Shown in pieces: positions 26,312 to 34,262 of a stretch of 64,000 nt of DNA (within the stretch, counting starts at the first letter, position 1; every line of letters begins with the position of its first letter). The position numbers and the translations under genes were made by a program. The notes under the pieces were generated by a model. It was given only the letters and a program-made list of their open reading frames with translations. It had not been told where the DNA came from and did no database searches. The stretch is from Serratia bockelmannii (GTDB taxonomy: Bacteria; Pseudomonadota; Gammaproteobacteria; Enterobacterales; Enterobacteriaceae): contig NZ_VOUX01000033.1 of assembly GCF_008011855.1 (NCBI RefSeq), forward strand, positions 930,001-994,000. The letters are read 5' to 3'.

Positions 26312-27775
26312 ATGAGCTATGCCCCACCTCGCAGCGGCCTCAGCGCCGATCAGGCACTCGATCAACTGGAAGCCCTGTATGACGCCGCGGTAGACGCGCT
26401 GCGGCAGGCGGTCAGTGACTTTATCAGCCACGGCACCCTGCCGGACCCGCAGGCGCGCACCGCCGGGCTGTTCGTGTATCCCGAGCTGCGCGTCAGCTGG
26501 GACGGGCAGCAGTCCGGCCCGAACAAAACCCGCGCCTTCGGCCGCTTTACCCATCCCGGCAGCTACAGCACCACCGTGACCCGGCCGCAGCTGTTCCGCC
26601 ACTATCTGGCCGAACAGCTGGCGATGCTGGAACACGACTACGCCGCCCATATTGAAGTGGCGCCGTCGCAGCAGGAGATCCCGTTCCCTTATGTGATCGA
26701 CGGGTCCAGCCTGGCGCTCGATCGCTCAATGAGCGCCGGTATCGCGCAGCATTTCCCCACCACCGAGCTGGCGCAGATCGGTGACGAGACCGCCGACGGT
26801 CTGTATCACACCACCGACAACCATTTCCCGCTGTCGCATTTCGATGCGCTGCGCGCGGATTTCTCGCTGGCGCGTCTGCGGCACTACACCGGCACCCCGG
26901 TGGAGCATTTCCAGCCGTTCGTGCTGTTCACCAACTACACCCGCTATGTGGACGAGTTCGTGCGCTGGGCCTGCGCGCAGATCGCCGATCCGGCCAGCCC
27001 GTACATCGCGCTCTCCAGCGCCGGCGGCACCTACATCACGCCGGAAACCAGCGCGCCCGAACAGGCGGTGTCCGATCTGGCGTGGAAAAACCACCAGATG
27101 CCGGCCTATCACCTGATCTCGCGCACCGGCCAGGGCATCACGCTGATCAACATCGGCGTCGGCCCGTCCAACGCCAAAACCATTTGCGATCATCTGGCGG
27201 TGCTGCGCCCGAGCGCCTGGCTGATGATCGGCCACTGCGGCGGCCTGCGCGAAAGCCAGAAGATCGGCGATTACGTGCTGGCCCACGCCTATCTGCGCGA
27301 CGATCACGTACTGGATGCGGTGCTGCCGCCGGATATCCCGATCCCGAGCATCGCCGAGGTGCAGCGCGCCCTGTACGACGCCACCAAGATGGTCAGCGGC
27401 ATGCCCGGTGAAGAGGTCAAACAGCGTTTGCGCACCGGCACGGTGGTCACCACCGACGATCGCAACTGGGAGCTGCGTTACTCCGCTTCGGCGCGGCGCT
27501 TCAACCTCAGCCGCGCGGTGGCGGTCGACATGGAGAGCTCCACCATCGCCGCTCAGGGTTACCGCTTCCGGGTGCCGTACGGCACGCTGCTGTGCGTCTC
27601 CGACAAACCGCTGCACGGTGAAATAAAACTGCCGGGCCAGGCCAACCGCTTCTACGAAGGGGCGATCTCCGAGCACCTGCAGATTGGCATCTGCGCCATC
27701 GATCTGCTGCGCGCTGAGGGCGATCGTCTGCACTCGCGCAAGCTGCGCACCTTCAACGAACCGCCGTTCCGGTAA
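26312..27775 (+). CDS. amn: AMP nucleosidase
   Basis: Amn, 487 residues (E. coli 484), hydrolyses AMP to adenine and ribose-5-phosphate. It has the N-terminal regulatory part (GLFVYPELRVSWDG) and the phosphorylase-type catalytic domain (GIGVGPSNAKTICDHLAV region, VDMESSTIAAQGYRFRVPYGTLLCVSDKPLHGEIKLPG). AAGGAGAAAG precedes the ATG at 26312. As in E. coli it lies near asn tRNAs and nac. Very secure. Confidence 0.96.
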   Translation: MSYAPPRSGLSADQALDQLEALYDAAVDALRQAVSDFISHGTLPDPQARTAGLFVYPELRVSWDGQQSGPNKTRAFGRFTHPGSYSTTVTRPQLFRHYLAEQLAMLEHDYAAHIEVAPSQQEIPFPYVIDGSSLALDRSMSAGIAQHFPTTELAQIGDETADGLYHTTDNHFPLSHFDALRADFSLARLRHYTGTPVEHFQPFVLFTNYTRYVDEFVRWACAQIADPASPYIALSSAGGTYITPETSAPEQAVSDLAWKNHQMPAYHLISRTGQGITLINIGVGPSNAKTICDHLAVLRPSAWLMIGHCGGLRESQKIGDYVLAHAYLRDDHVLDAVLPPDIPIPSIAEVQRALYDATKMVSGMPGEEVKQRLRTGTVVTTDDRNWELRYSASARRFNLSRAVAVDMESSTIAAQGYRFRVPYGTLLCVSDKPLHGEIKLPGQANRFYEGAISEHLQIGICAIDLLRAEGDRLHSRKLRTFNEPPFR

Positions 27776-27784
27776 CGGTGCTCA

Positions 27785-27809
27785 GGCCCGCTGCGGCGGG
27801 CCGTTTTTT
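27785..27809 (+). terminator. Terminator of amn
   Basis: GGCCCGC-TGCG-GCGGGCC stem-loop followed by six T. It separates amn from the convergent nac gene. Confidence 0.92.
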
Positions 27810-27811
27810 CC

Positions 27812-28735
27812 TCAACGCACCAGCGCCAGTGCGCGTTTTTCCTGGCTGCGGCCGCCGGCGATCGACAGCAGCAGATCTTTGACCAGCAGCGCCGGGGCGG
27901 ACAGCGCCTGTTGACCCGACATGCACAACGCCAGCGGCACCGACATCGTCGGCGCATTGATGCGTGCCATCCAGGCCTTGGCCGGGCCGATCATCGCGCG
28001 CGCCACCGATTCCGGCAGCACGGTCGCCCCCAGCCCGCTGGCGATCGCGGCGCTCAACGCACCCGAGGATTCGATCTCCCCCACCACGTTGGCAGCCAGC
28101 TTGCGCAGCGCCATCGCCTCCTCCAGCTGGTTGCGCACCGCATCGCCCTCGCGCGGCAGGAACAGGTTCAGCCGCGCCACGTCCAGCAGCTCGACGCTGT
28201 TGCCGGGATGCGGCACCGCGCGCGTCGCCACCAGATAGAGATCTTCCCGCATCAACGCGATGGCGTGCAGCCCAGCGGGCATTTTGGCGCCGTAGACCAT
28301 CGCCATGTCCAGCGTCTGGTTAGCCACCTGTCCGGTGAGCGTCGTGCCGCCGTTTTCATGCAGGCTGAGCAGGATACCCGGCTGCTGATCGCGCAGAGTC
28401 TGCAGCAACGGCAGCGCCAGCTGCGCCGCGGTGCTGCCTGACGCCAACCCGAGAGACACCTGGCCGCTCATCGCCTGTCCGGCGCTGTTAACCGCGCTCT
28501 GCGCCTGCTCGCACTGGCGCAGAATGGTCTGCGCGTGGGCATACAGAATGTTGCCGGCCTCGGTCGGCTGCACCCCGCGCTTGGTGCGGATCAGCAGCTG
28601 TTGCTTCAGCTCTCCTTCCAGCGTCGCCAGCTGCTGGCTGAGCGCCGGCTGGGCGATGTGCAACACCTCCGCCGCCTGAGTCAGGCTGCCGATATCGACG
28701 ATTTTCACGAAGTACTTCAGACGTCTGAAATTCAT
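27812..28735 (-). CDS. nac: Nitrogen assimilation control LysR regulator
   Basis: Nac, 307 residues. The N-terminal HTH (MNFRRLKYFVKIVDIGSLTQAAEVLHIAQPALS..) is almost the same as in E. coli and Klebsiella Nac, and the LysR effector domain follows. Nac couples sigma-70 genes to nitrogen starvation. An SD GGAGG sits before the ATG and a sigma-54 promoter lies about 55-70 bases upstream, as expected for NtrC-activated nac. Confidence 0.95.
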   Translation of the reverse strand: MNFRRLKYFVKIVDIGSLTQAAEVLHIAQPALSQQLATLEGELKQQLLIRTKRGVQPTEAGNILYAHAQTILRQCEQAQSAVNSAGQAMSGQVSLGLASGSTAAQLALPLLQTLRDQQPGILLSLHENGGTTLTGQVANQTLDMAMVYGAKMPAGLHAIALMREDLYLVATRAVPHPGNSVELLDVARLNLFLPREGDAVRNQLEEAMALRKLAANVVGEIESSGALSAAIASGLGATVLPESVARAMIGPAKAWMARINAPTMSVPLALCMSGQQALSAPALLVKDLLLSIAGGRSQEKRALALVR

Positions 28736-28790
28736 AGTGCCTCCAGCGAGCCGCTAAATTGAGAATGCCGAAATCCGGTCATGCAATCAC

Positions 28791-28806
28791 AGCAAGATCC
28801 AGGCCA
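28791..28806 (-). promoter_or_regulatory. Sigma-54 promoter of nac
   Basis: TGGCCTGGATCTTGCT on the minus strand has the required GG/GC spacing of a -24/-12 element and matches the consensus at most positions. The predicted start is near 28780, about 45 bases before nac. A GCACCA half-site at about 28894-28899 could be part of an NtrC site. The 338-base gap between nac and tRNA-Asn holds this promoter and no convincing gene. Confidence 0.78.
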
Positions 28807-29056
28807 GAGTCGGTAAACGGCCGTGGAAGCGGGGTACAAGGCGGTAAATGGCCGTTCGCCGGGCGGCGCGCGCCACCGCGCAGGGCAACCGTTGCACCAT
28901 CGGCAGGCAAATGCGCCAAACAACGGGCAACCCGGCGGCGCTGCGCGCGGGATAAGCGACAAAAGCGAGAAAAAGCAGCAGGTTGGGCAATCTTGCAGCA
29001 AACGAACGCATCGGACGTCTTCACGCTTTACAAGCCGCAACCGCCCCGCTATTATT

Positions 29057-29167
29057 CGCCCCGTTCAAACGATTCCTCTGTAGTTCAGTCGGTAGAACGG
29101 CGGACTGTTAATCCGTATGTCACTGGTTCGAGTCCAGTCAGAGGAGCCATATTTAGAGAAGCCCGCT
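29057..29167. repeat. 111-bp direct repeat, copy 2 (around tRNA-Asn)
   Basis: Second copy of the repeat at 15266-15376, same orientation, one mismatch, 13,791 bp apart. Confidence 0.95.
29074..29149 (+). tRNA. tRNA-Asn (anticodon GTT), copy 2
   Basis: Identical 76-nt asparagine tRNA with encoded CCA. The AT-rich islet starts right after its terminator. asn tRNAs are known integration sites, for example of the Yersinia high-pathogenicity island. Confidence 0.97.
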
Positions 29168-29191
29168 CAGGGAAACCCGAGCGGGCTTTTT
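29159..29191 (+). terminator. Terminator of tRNA-Asn copy 2
   Basis: AAGCCCGCTC...GAGCGGGCTT stem with an extra GGG/CCC inner pairing and a T run. Confidence 0.9.
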
Positions 29192-29211
29192 GCTATTCGG
29201 CACGGCGCGAG

Positions 29212-29451
29212 TCAGATATTTTCGGCGTTGCCGCCGTGCAAGTGGTGCCGAGTGCAGAACCCCAGGGCAAAGCAGAGAATAAAGACCAAAAAATACAGCA
29301 CATCCGCCATAACCAGCACCGCATGTACGCCTAAGTGCGCCACAAATGGCCCGGTGACCACAAAGGTCAACATGGTGCCGACTGTTCCACTGGTCAGAAT
29401 GAAATTCACCAGCTTGGGTGAGGAAACCCTCGTTTCGCACTGGGATATCAC
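29212..29451 (-). CDS. Small membrane protein, possibly a fragment (79 aa, unknown)
   Basis: Begins at a GTG. Two hydrophobic segments (about 16-36 and 42-66: [16 protein letters not shown] and [20 protein letters not shown]) suggest a two-helix membrane protein, loosely like DUF2798 proteins. The ribosome site is poor (GGGGA almost touching the GTG). It lies in the disturbed stretch next to tRNA-Asn, so it may be a gene remnant. Confidence 0.35.
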   Translation of the reverse strand: MISQCETRVSSPKLVNFILTSGTVGTMLTFVVTGPFVAHLGVHAVLVMADVLYFLVFILCFALGFCTRHHLHGGNAENI

Positions 29452-29506
29452 TCCCCGGGAGAATACCGACGCCTGCGGGCATTGTTAACTCAAGATACAA
29501 AAGCTG

Positions 29507-30094
29507 TCTGGAGATAGCGGGTCAAGATCACCTTCTGTATTAATGCCCAGAGCGAGGAATACGGCTTTGTTAATCACGCTGCCAGCCTGACGAACCCTCG
29601 CCACGATACAGTCAAGATAAACAATGGGATACAGTACATCAAGAGGCCTACTTTACCACTTTGTCACCTGTTCTTTAACTGCATCGGTGACTTTAGATAT
29701 CAGCGTGGGAGACACGTCCGTATCGTACATTTCCTTGAACGTGGCGACGATTTCGCGGGAGGTCGTGCCTTTGGCGTAGAGGGACCAAATCTGGATGTCC
29801 ATCTGCGTAATACGCGTCTGGTAACTGAGGTTCAAAGGTATTTTCACGGTCACGCGGGGTGCTCAGCTCGCTCTCGCCATCATCACTCAGCAGCGTTTTA
29901 ACGAGTAGCCATTGCGGGTCTTTGAGCTTTTTGGGCGCGTTTTTCTCGTGTCCGAGGTGCTCGCTCACTTCTGCATTGAGCGCCGTTTCGACGGTAAGCT
30001 TTGTCAGCATCCGGAAAAACTGGTTTAGGTCGGCTTCGGTTTTAAGGCCTTTGGCCAGTTCAGCAGCCAGCACTTTGAGTTTATTTTCATCCAT
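29507..30094 (-). pseudogene. Decayed IS256-family transposase remnant
   Basis: The N-terminal third reads MDENKLKVLAAELAKGLKTE...LNAEVSEHLGHEKNAPK, typical of IS256/mutator transposases. Frame changes follow near 29935 and 29845. The next part, TRITQMDIQIWSLYAKGTT and TLISKVTDAVKEQVTKW, ends at a TAA (29653-29655) standing where the family has Gln. The same frame then continues with [20 protein letters not shown] to about 29507 (NTEG), where similarity stops. The catalytic C-terminal half is missing, so it cannot be active. Confidence 0.88.
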
Positions 30095-30165
30095 AATTTG
30101 CCTGTCTCCGTTGTGGGAATGAACATATCAAAAACAGGCAGATACACAATTTAAATTACAGTCTC
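30095..30165 (-). mobile_element. Likely left end of the IS256-type element
   Basis: Upstream of the transposase start, the minus strand reads GAGACTGTAATTTAAATTG and on to GTATCTGCC, resembling the terminal repeat and leader of IS256-group elements. Only this end is preserved; the other is lost with the 3' part of the gene. The rest up to 30314 is AT-rich and shows no gene. Confidence 0.45.
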
Positions 30166-30314
30166 TATTCGCACGGTTTTGGCCGAGAAATTCTACGGCG
30201 ACTGAGTGGTATTATATTTCATCTTCTTGCTCCACGCCTATACCCTTAGGTTTTACAGAGTAAATTTATCGCATAGCACATACCCCCCCCTTTAATACTA
30301 TATCCTTTGAGCAT

Positions 30315-31094
30315 TCAAATATAGCCAATAAACGGATGAACTCGCTTTTGTCTGACGGGGTGAAAATAGCTTAAATATGAATTACCCGGTGTAGCCTCCA
30401 CCGTTAAAGATGTACATAACCCTTTAACTGTCTCAAGCGTAATTTGCCATAGAAATATTGATCTCGCATTAGATATCCGAGTAATTTCCATTGATGCAAC
30501 GACAAAGGGATCTTTCGATTTTTTTTGGTATGTAGACACCCAGCGATTAAGCCTTGTGTTTTTCAACTCGTCACTCAAAAGATCGTAGTCGAACGTAACA
30601 TAGTATTCAGTTGGATAAGCATCCGAAAGCCCATCATACATAAACATCTGAACAATATTATATGCATAGCCATTGATCCGACTCGTTGCGTGTTTTCTCC
30701 ATATTGGCATTTGCCTGCTAAGACCCCAGTCTTTTTCAATAAAACCAGCCAAATAAATAATCTTATTAGCAGACTGGAAATCAAGAATACCTTTATTGTT
30801 GGTCGTGATCCACGACTCAAGGCCATAAGGTCGTGGATAGGGGCAGCCGTTTTCCTGTAAAAATTCGTGACCTGATTCAGGGTGTAAAAGAGGTGGAATT
30901 GGTGATTGCCACATTGAGCGCCAGAGCAGCGTAGAAAAATTCAGAGGTGTCAGCTCAGCACGAGCAATGACTCTGCCAGCAACAGCACGGAGATGTTGTG
31001 CACTATATACTGCTAGAAGTTGATAACGTGGGTCAGATGTTAGCATAGCATAAATATCCATCACTACAGTCGTATAGTTACGATAATAGTACAT
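30315..31094 (-). CDS. Hypothetical protein of the islet (259 aa, unknown)
   Basis: Not recognised. The product is a 259-residue soluble protein rich in Tyr and Trp, without signal peptide or clear membrane helix. Visible stretches include an ENGCPYPRPYGLESWITTNNKG block and LFSDELKNTRLNRWVSTYQKK-like basic region. Base composition is much more AT-rich than the neighbours, pointing to transfer. The first ATG is used but has a weak ribosome site; a start at about 31061 (MDIYAML) is possible. It is divergent from the secreted YD-repeat protein gene, with 195 bases between. A toxin, immunity or phage-morphon role cannot be chosen from sequence. Confidence 0.6.
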   Translation of the reverse strand: MYYYRNYTTVVMDIYAMLTSDPRYQLLAVYSAQHLRAVAGRVIARAELTPLNFSTLLWRSMWQSPIPPLLHPESGHEFLQENGCPYPRPYGLESWITTNNKGILDFQSANKIIYLAGFIEKDWGLSRQMPIWRKHATSRINGYAYNIVQMFMYDGLSDAYPTEYYVTFDYDLLSDELKNTRLNRWVSTYQKKSKDPFVVASMEITRISNARSIFLWQITLETVKGLCTSLTVEATPGNSYLSYFHPVRQKRVHPFIGYI

Positions 31095-31289
31095 GCTCTA
31101 AAATTACAATACCATAGTATATATTGTGTAACGTAACGACAGGTACCGATTCATGAACGCTCTGGCCTGTTTTCCGTTATCTTTGCAAAAACGGATGGCC
31201 TGTTGCCCAGGCTGGCGAAAGTTGCGATATATGGCAATACGTAGATATAATCATACAACATCAATGTGCTATGACATGGAGTGTTCACT

Positions 31290-32153
31290 TTGAAAAAATC
31301 AATGTTGTTCTGTTTGCCGATTATTTATTCATGCAATGTATATGCAAATGAAAACCTCTGCTCTGAAAAAACATCAGCCAACAACGCCTTTAACAATGCC
31401 ATCTTGGCTCAAGAGTGGTCAGCTAAGAAAACGCCTAAAAAAATCAGCATGCGTATAACCAGCAAGGATGACTATATCTCGGCTGATTCCCAGGTAGAAT
31501 TTGATGACTGCGGTACCCTGCTGCATTCACGCGCTAAAAAAACCGTCAGGTCACAAATTAACAAGAGTATTTTAGTGATCCAGTTCAGCAGCACGCTTGA
31601 TAAAAACCATAACAACTGGGATTACAGCTCAACATTTAACATGTCTATGATTGAGAATGGCAATGCCCGCCATGAGCTGATGGCGCAAGAAATCAGCGGC
31701 ACCGTGCTCACCGGTGACGGTGGCCGAATCGTCCGATCGGAAGAGGCATCCGACCTGCTCATCAAGCAAAAGCACCAGTCAAGCAAGGCGGTAACAACAT
31801 TTTTAGCCGATGACGCCGGGAGGCTGTCCGAGGCAAAACGCGTTAGTACGCTGGGCAATGACAGTGGCAACACCGCCTATAGTTATGACGCTAAAAACCG
31901 TTTAACAAGAACACTATCAGGTACAACCACCGGAGATTTTACTTATGATAACGACGATAGAGAGTTAACCAGCAAAGAAGTGATGAAGTCCTTCACCACA
32001 GAAACGACCACGACCACCTGTAAAAGCTGGGATAAGTTTGGAAGATGCATTAATGCTCAGCAAAACATTTCAATTTTAATTAAAGACGTGAAGAAAAACC
32101 GGGATAACGTCTACAACCACGTTGCAGAAATAAAATATGACTATGTTTACTAG
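31290..32153 (+). CDS. Secreted protein with a YD/RHS-like repeat (287 aa)
   Basis: The start is the TTG at 31290, eight bases after GGAG, giving a classic signal peptide (MKKSMLFCLPIIYSCNVYA). A GTG at 31281 is in frame but has no ribosome site. Residues about 170-220 (ADDAGRLSEAKRVSTL, AYSYDAKNRLTRTLSGTTTGDFTYDNDDRELTS) match the YD-repeat pattern of RHS proteins, but only two or three units are present. AT-rich composition and place in the tRNA-Asn islet suggest acquisition. It could be a small periplasmic partner of an RHS-type system; no RHS toxin is in view. Confidence 0.65.
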   Translation: MKKSMLFCLPIIYSCNVYANENLCSEKTSANNAFNNAILAQEWSAKKTPKKISMRITSKDDYISADSQVEFDDCGTLLHSRAKKTVRSQINKSILVIQFSSTLDKNHNNWDYSSTFNMSMIENGNARHELMAQEISGTVLTGDGGRIVRSEEASDLLIKQKHQSSKAVTTFLADDAGRLSEAKRVSTLGNDSGNTAYSYDAKNRLTRTLSGTTTGDFTYDNDDRELTSKEVMKSFTTETTTTTCKSWDKFGRCINAQQNISILIKDVKKNRDNVYNHVAEIKYDYVY

Positions 32154-32155
32154 AT

Positions 32156-32187
32156 TGTTATCGGGGGAATAATTTCCCCCGATAACA
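32156..32187. terminator. Perfect 14-bp hairpin at the end of the YD-repeat gene
   Basis: TGTTATCGGGGGAA and TTCCCCCGATAACA pair perfectly around a TAAT loop. There is no T run on either side, so it may act as a weak or bidirectional terminator or protect the 3' end. Confidence 0.55.
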
Positions 32188-32239
32188 TGCGGCATAGTTC
32201 AAGACGCAGAAACTATCCCGGCGGCGGCAAACCGTTCCC

Positions 32240-32680
32240 TCAAAAGCTGCGTTTCGCCACCAGATAGGCGCCCGCCACCAGCAGCAAGGCGCCGAACAGC
32301 GCCGGCAGATTCTCGCGCAGCGCCGCCGGGCCGGCGCGGTAGACGTCCACCAGCAGCCCCATGCACAGCTGGCTGGCGACCAGGATCGAGATGGTGGCCG
32401 CCGCCCCCAGTTTTTGGTAGCCCAGGATACCGGCGAACACGAACAGCGATCCCAACAGCCCCGGCAGCAGCATCCACCACCTGGCGGCGCCGGTCACTTC
32501 CGCCACCGCGCCGAGGCCGTTTTTGGCCAGCAGCAACCCCACCAGCAGCAGCAAACCGACGCTGGAGTTGATCACCAGCGTGATAAGGATGGTCGAGACG
32601 CTTTCGGTAATGCGCACCATCAGCAGATTCTGCACCACCAGCCCCATTCCCGCCGCGATCAGCAGCAATAGCATATTCAT
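32240..32680 (-). CDS. DMT-type transporter of the YdcZ (DUF606) family
   Basis: A 146-residue inner-membrane protein with four to five helices, the length of half-size YdcZ/DUF606 transporters. Seen: MNMLLLLIAAGMGLVVQNLL, VINSSVGLLLLVGLLLAKNG, the QKLGAAATISILVASQLCMGLLVD block and LFGALLLVAGAYLVAKR. The ATG at 32680 is chosen over an upstream in-frame start because it begins the first helix. It follows the GNAT gene by 17 bases, so the two are likely co-transcribed. Confidence 0.85.
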   Translation of the reverse strand: MNMLLLLIAAGMGLVVQNLLMVRITESVSTILITLVINSSVGLLLLVGLLLAKNGLGAVAEVTGAARWWMLLPGLLGSLFVFAGILGYQKLGAAATISILVASQLCMGLLVDVYRAGPAALRENLPALFGALLLVAGAYLVAKRSF

Positions 32681-32697
32681 CGCCCTGCCTCCCGGGA

Positions 32698-33216
32698 TCA
32701 GCGCGCCGGCGGCTCCGCCCGCTCGTCGAGCGTCAGCTGCAGGAAAGTCAGATCCAGCCATTGGCCAAATTTGGCACCCACCTGCTCCATGCGCCCCACC
32801 TCGCGGAACCCGAGCGCCAGGTGCAGCTGAATGGAGGCCTGATTGCCGGATTCGATGCCGGCCACCATCACATGCTTGCCGATCTCCCGCGCCCGTGCGA
32901 TCAGGGCGATCAACAGCGCTTTGCCAATCCCTTCACCGCGATGCGCCTGATGGACATACACCGAGTGTTCTACGGTATGGCGATAGCCGTCCCAGGCGCG
33001 CCAGTCACCGAACGACGCGTAGCCGATCGCCTCGTCCGCGCCGTTCACCGCCACCAGCACCGGGTAGCCCGCCGCCTGCCGTTCGCCGATCCACGCCGCG
33101 CGATTGGCCGCATCCACCGTTTGTTCATTCCAGATGGCGGTGCTGTTCAACACCGCGTCGTTATAGATGGCGGCAATCGCCGCGCTATCGTTAAGCGTCG
33201 CATTTCGTATAATCAT
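32698..33216 (-). CDS. GNAT N-acetyltransferase (phosphinothricin/methionine sulfoximine type)
   Basis: A 172-residue acetyltransferase of the Pat/MddA group: IIRNATLNDSAAIAAIYNDAVLNSTAIWNE, EAIGYASFGDWRAWDGYRHTVEHSVYVH and the acetyl-CoA motif HRGEGIGKALL. Such enzymes acetylate glutamate analogues such as methionine sulfoximine. Divergent from the XRE-cupin regulator and co-directional with the YdcZ-like gene, so that regulator may control the pair. Confidence 0.88.
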   Translation of the reverse strand: MIIRNATLNDSAAIAAIYNDAVLNSTAIWNEQTVDAANRAAWIGERQAAGYPVLVAVNGADEAIGYASFGDWRAWDGYRHTVEHSVYVHQAHRGEGIGKALLIALIARAREIGKHVMVAGIESGNQASIQLHLALGFREVGRMEQVGAKFGQWLDLTFLQLTLDERAEPPAR

Positions 33217-33254
33217 GGTTTACCCCGGCCAATTGTCCATTATAATACTACGAT

Positions 33255-33824
33255 ATGAATATTAAATTAGACAATCTAAATCAGCTGATCGGCGCACGCA
33301 TTCGCATTGAACGCGAGGCGCGCCACTGGTCGCTGTCCGATCTGGCCGAGCAGGCGGGCGTTTCACGGGCGATGGTTCATAAGATCGAGCGCGGCGAGAG
33401 CAGCCCGACGGCGATGCTGCTGGCCAGGCTGGCGGGGGCGTTCGGCCTCAGCATGTCCAAGCTGATCGCCCGGGCGGAAACGCAGGAAGGCCGGCTGCTA
33501 CGCCGGGAAGATCAACCGGTCTGGGTCGATCCGGAGAGCGGCTACGTGCGGCGCCACGTTTCGCCGCGCACCGATCTGCCGCTCGATCTGGTGCGTATCG
33601 AACTGCCGGCCGGCGCGACGATCCCTATGCCGGCTTCGGTGTATGCCTTCAAGCGCCAGCTGATCTGGGTCTTATCCGGTGAGTTGGTCTTTGTGGAAGG
33701 TGACGCGCGCCATGACATGGCCGAGGGAGACTGCCTGGAGCTCGGCCCGCCGGCGGACTGCCGCTTTGAAAACCAGAGCGACCAACCGTGCGTGTATATG
33801 GTGGCGGTGCTGAGCGCCGCCTGA
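33255..33824 (+). CDS. XRE family regulator with C-terminal cupin
   Basis: A 189-residue regulator. The HTH at about 10-65 (IGARIRIEREARHWSLSDLAEQAGVSRAMVHKIERGESSPTAMLL) is followed by a cupin (about 115-185) that may bind a small ligand. The 38-base gap to the divergent GNAT gene is AT-rich, with ATTGTC at about 33231 and GACAAT inside the first codons in inverted orientation, a possible operator. It probably regulates the acetyltransferase and itself. Confidence 0.88.
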   Translation: MNIKLDNLNQLIGARIRIEREARHWSLSDLAEQAGVSRAMVHKIERGESSPTAMLLARLAGAFGLSMSKLIARAETQEGRLLRREDQPVWVDPESGYVRRHVSPRTDLPLDLVRIELPAGATIPMPASVYAFKRQLIWVLSGELVFVEGDARHDMAEGDCLELGPPADCRFENQSDQPCVYMVAVLSAA

Positions 33825-33837
33825 CACCCCGCCCGCG

Positions 33838-34131
33838 CTAGCCCTGCGTCGGCCGGTTATAGCCGGCGCGGAAAAACTTCGCCGCCAGCCGGCTGTCGCC
33901 GCCGGAAAAGAACTCGCTCATCGGCTCACTGCCGAGGCCATAGGCGCGGCTCAGCTGCCCGGCCTCGAACGCCGCCCGGTTTTCGTCGCCGCAGCGCTGC
34001 GCCAAATGGTGCGCATAACCGAGCACAAAGCCGCGCTTGTAGTCGGAGCAAAAGCGCGACAGCTCCGTCTCCGGCTTCAGGCTCTCTGCCTTTAACCCCG
34101 CCAACAACCCTTTGCCAAAATGATCTCCCAC
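33838..34131 (-). CDS. yghW: DUF2623 family protein YghW
   Basis: A 97-residue protein matching E. coli YghW: DHFGKGLLAGLKAE, then FCSDYKRGFVLGYAHHLAQ and AFEAGQLSRAYGL, ending with FFRAGYNRP. Function unknown. The start is a GTG at 34131, since AGGAGGA ends five bases before it and homology begins at the next residues; the ATG seven codons earlier would put the ribosome site inside the gene. Confidence 0.82.
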   Translation of the reverse strand: MGDHFGKGLLAGLKAESLKPETELSRFCSDYKRGFVLGYAHHLAQRCGDENRAAFEAGQLSRAYGLGSEPMSEFFSGGDSRLAAKFFRAGYNRPTQG

Positions 34132-34220
34132 GGGTTCCTCCTCATTACGCAATCGCTATATAACAAAATATACAGCGAATAAGCGAACGCGAACATACTC
34201 CCAAAGTTTTACTCGCCGCA

Positions 34221-34244
34221 TAAAAAGGCCCGCAAAGCGGGCCT
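34221..34244 (-). terminator. Terminator of the nitroreductase gene
   Basis: On the minus strand AGGCCCGC-TTT-GCGGGCCT is followed by TTTTA. Confidence 0.88.
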
Positions 34245-34262
34245 CGGCGAGAACGCGGGCAA

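Noticed and set aside
28759..29334. A 191-codon frame running through tRNA-Asn
   Set aside because: It reads through a tRNA gene and its terminator and covers the nac promoter.
29153..29500. A 115-codon minus-strand frame overlapping the small membrane ORF
   Set aside because: It crosses the tRNA terminator and shows no protein-like pattern, unlike the two hydrophobic segments in the other frame.
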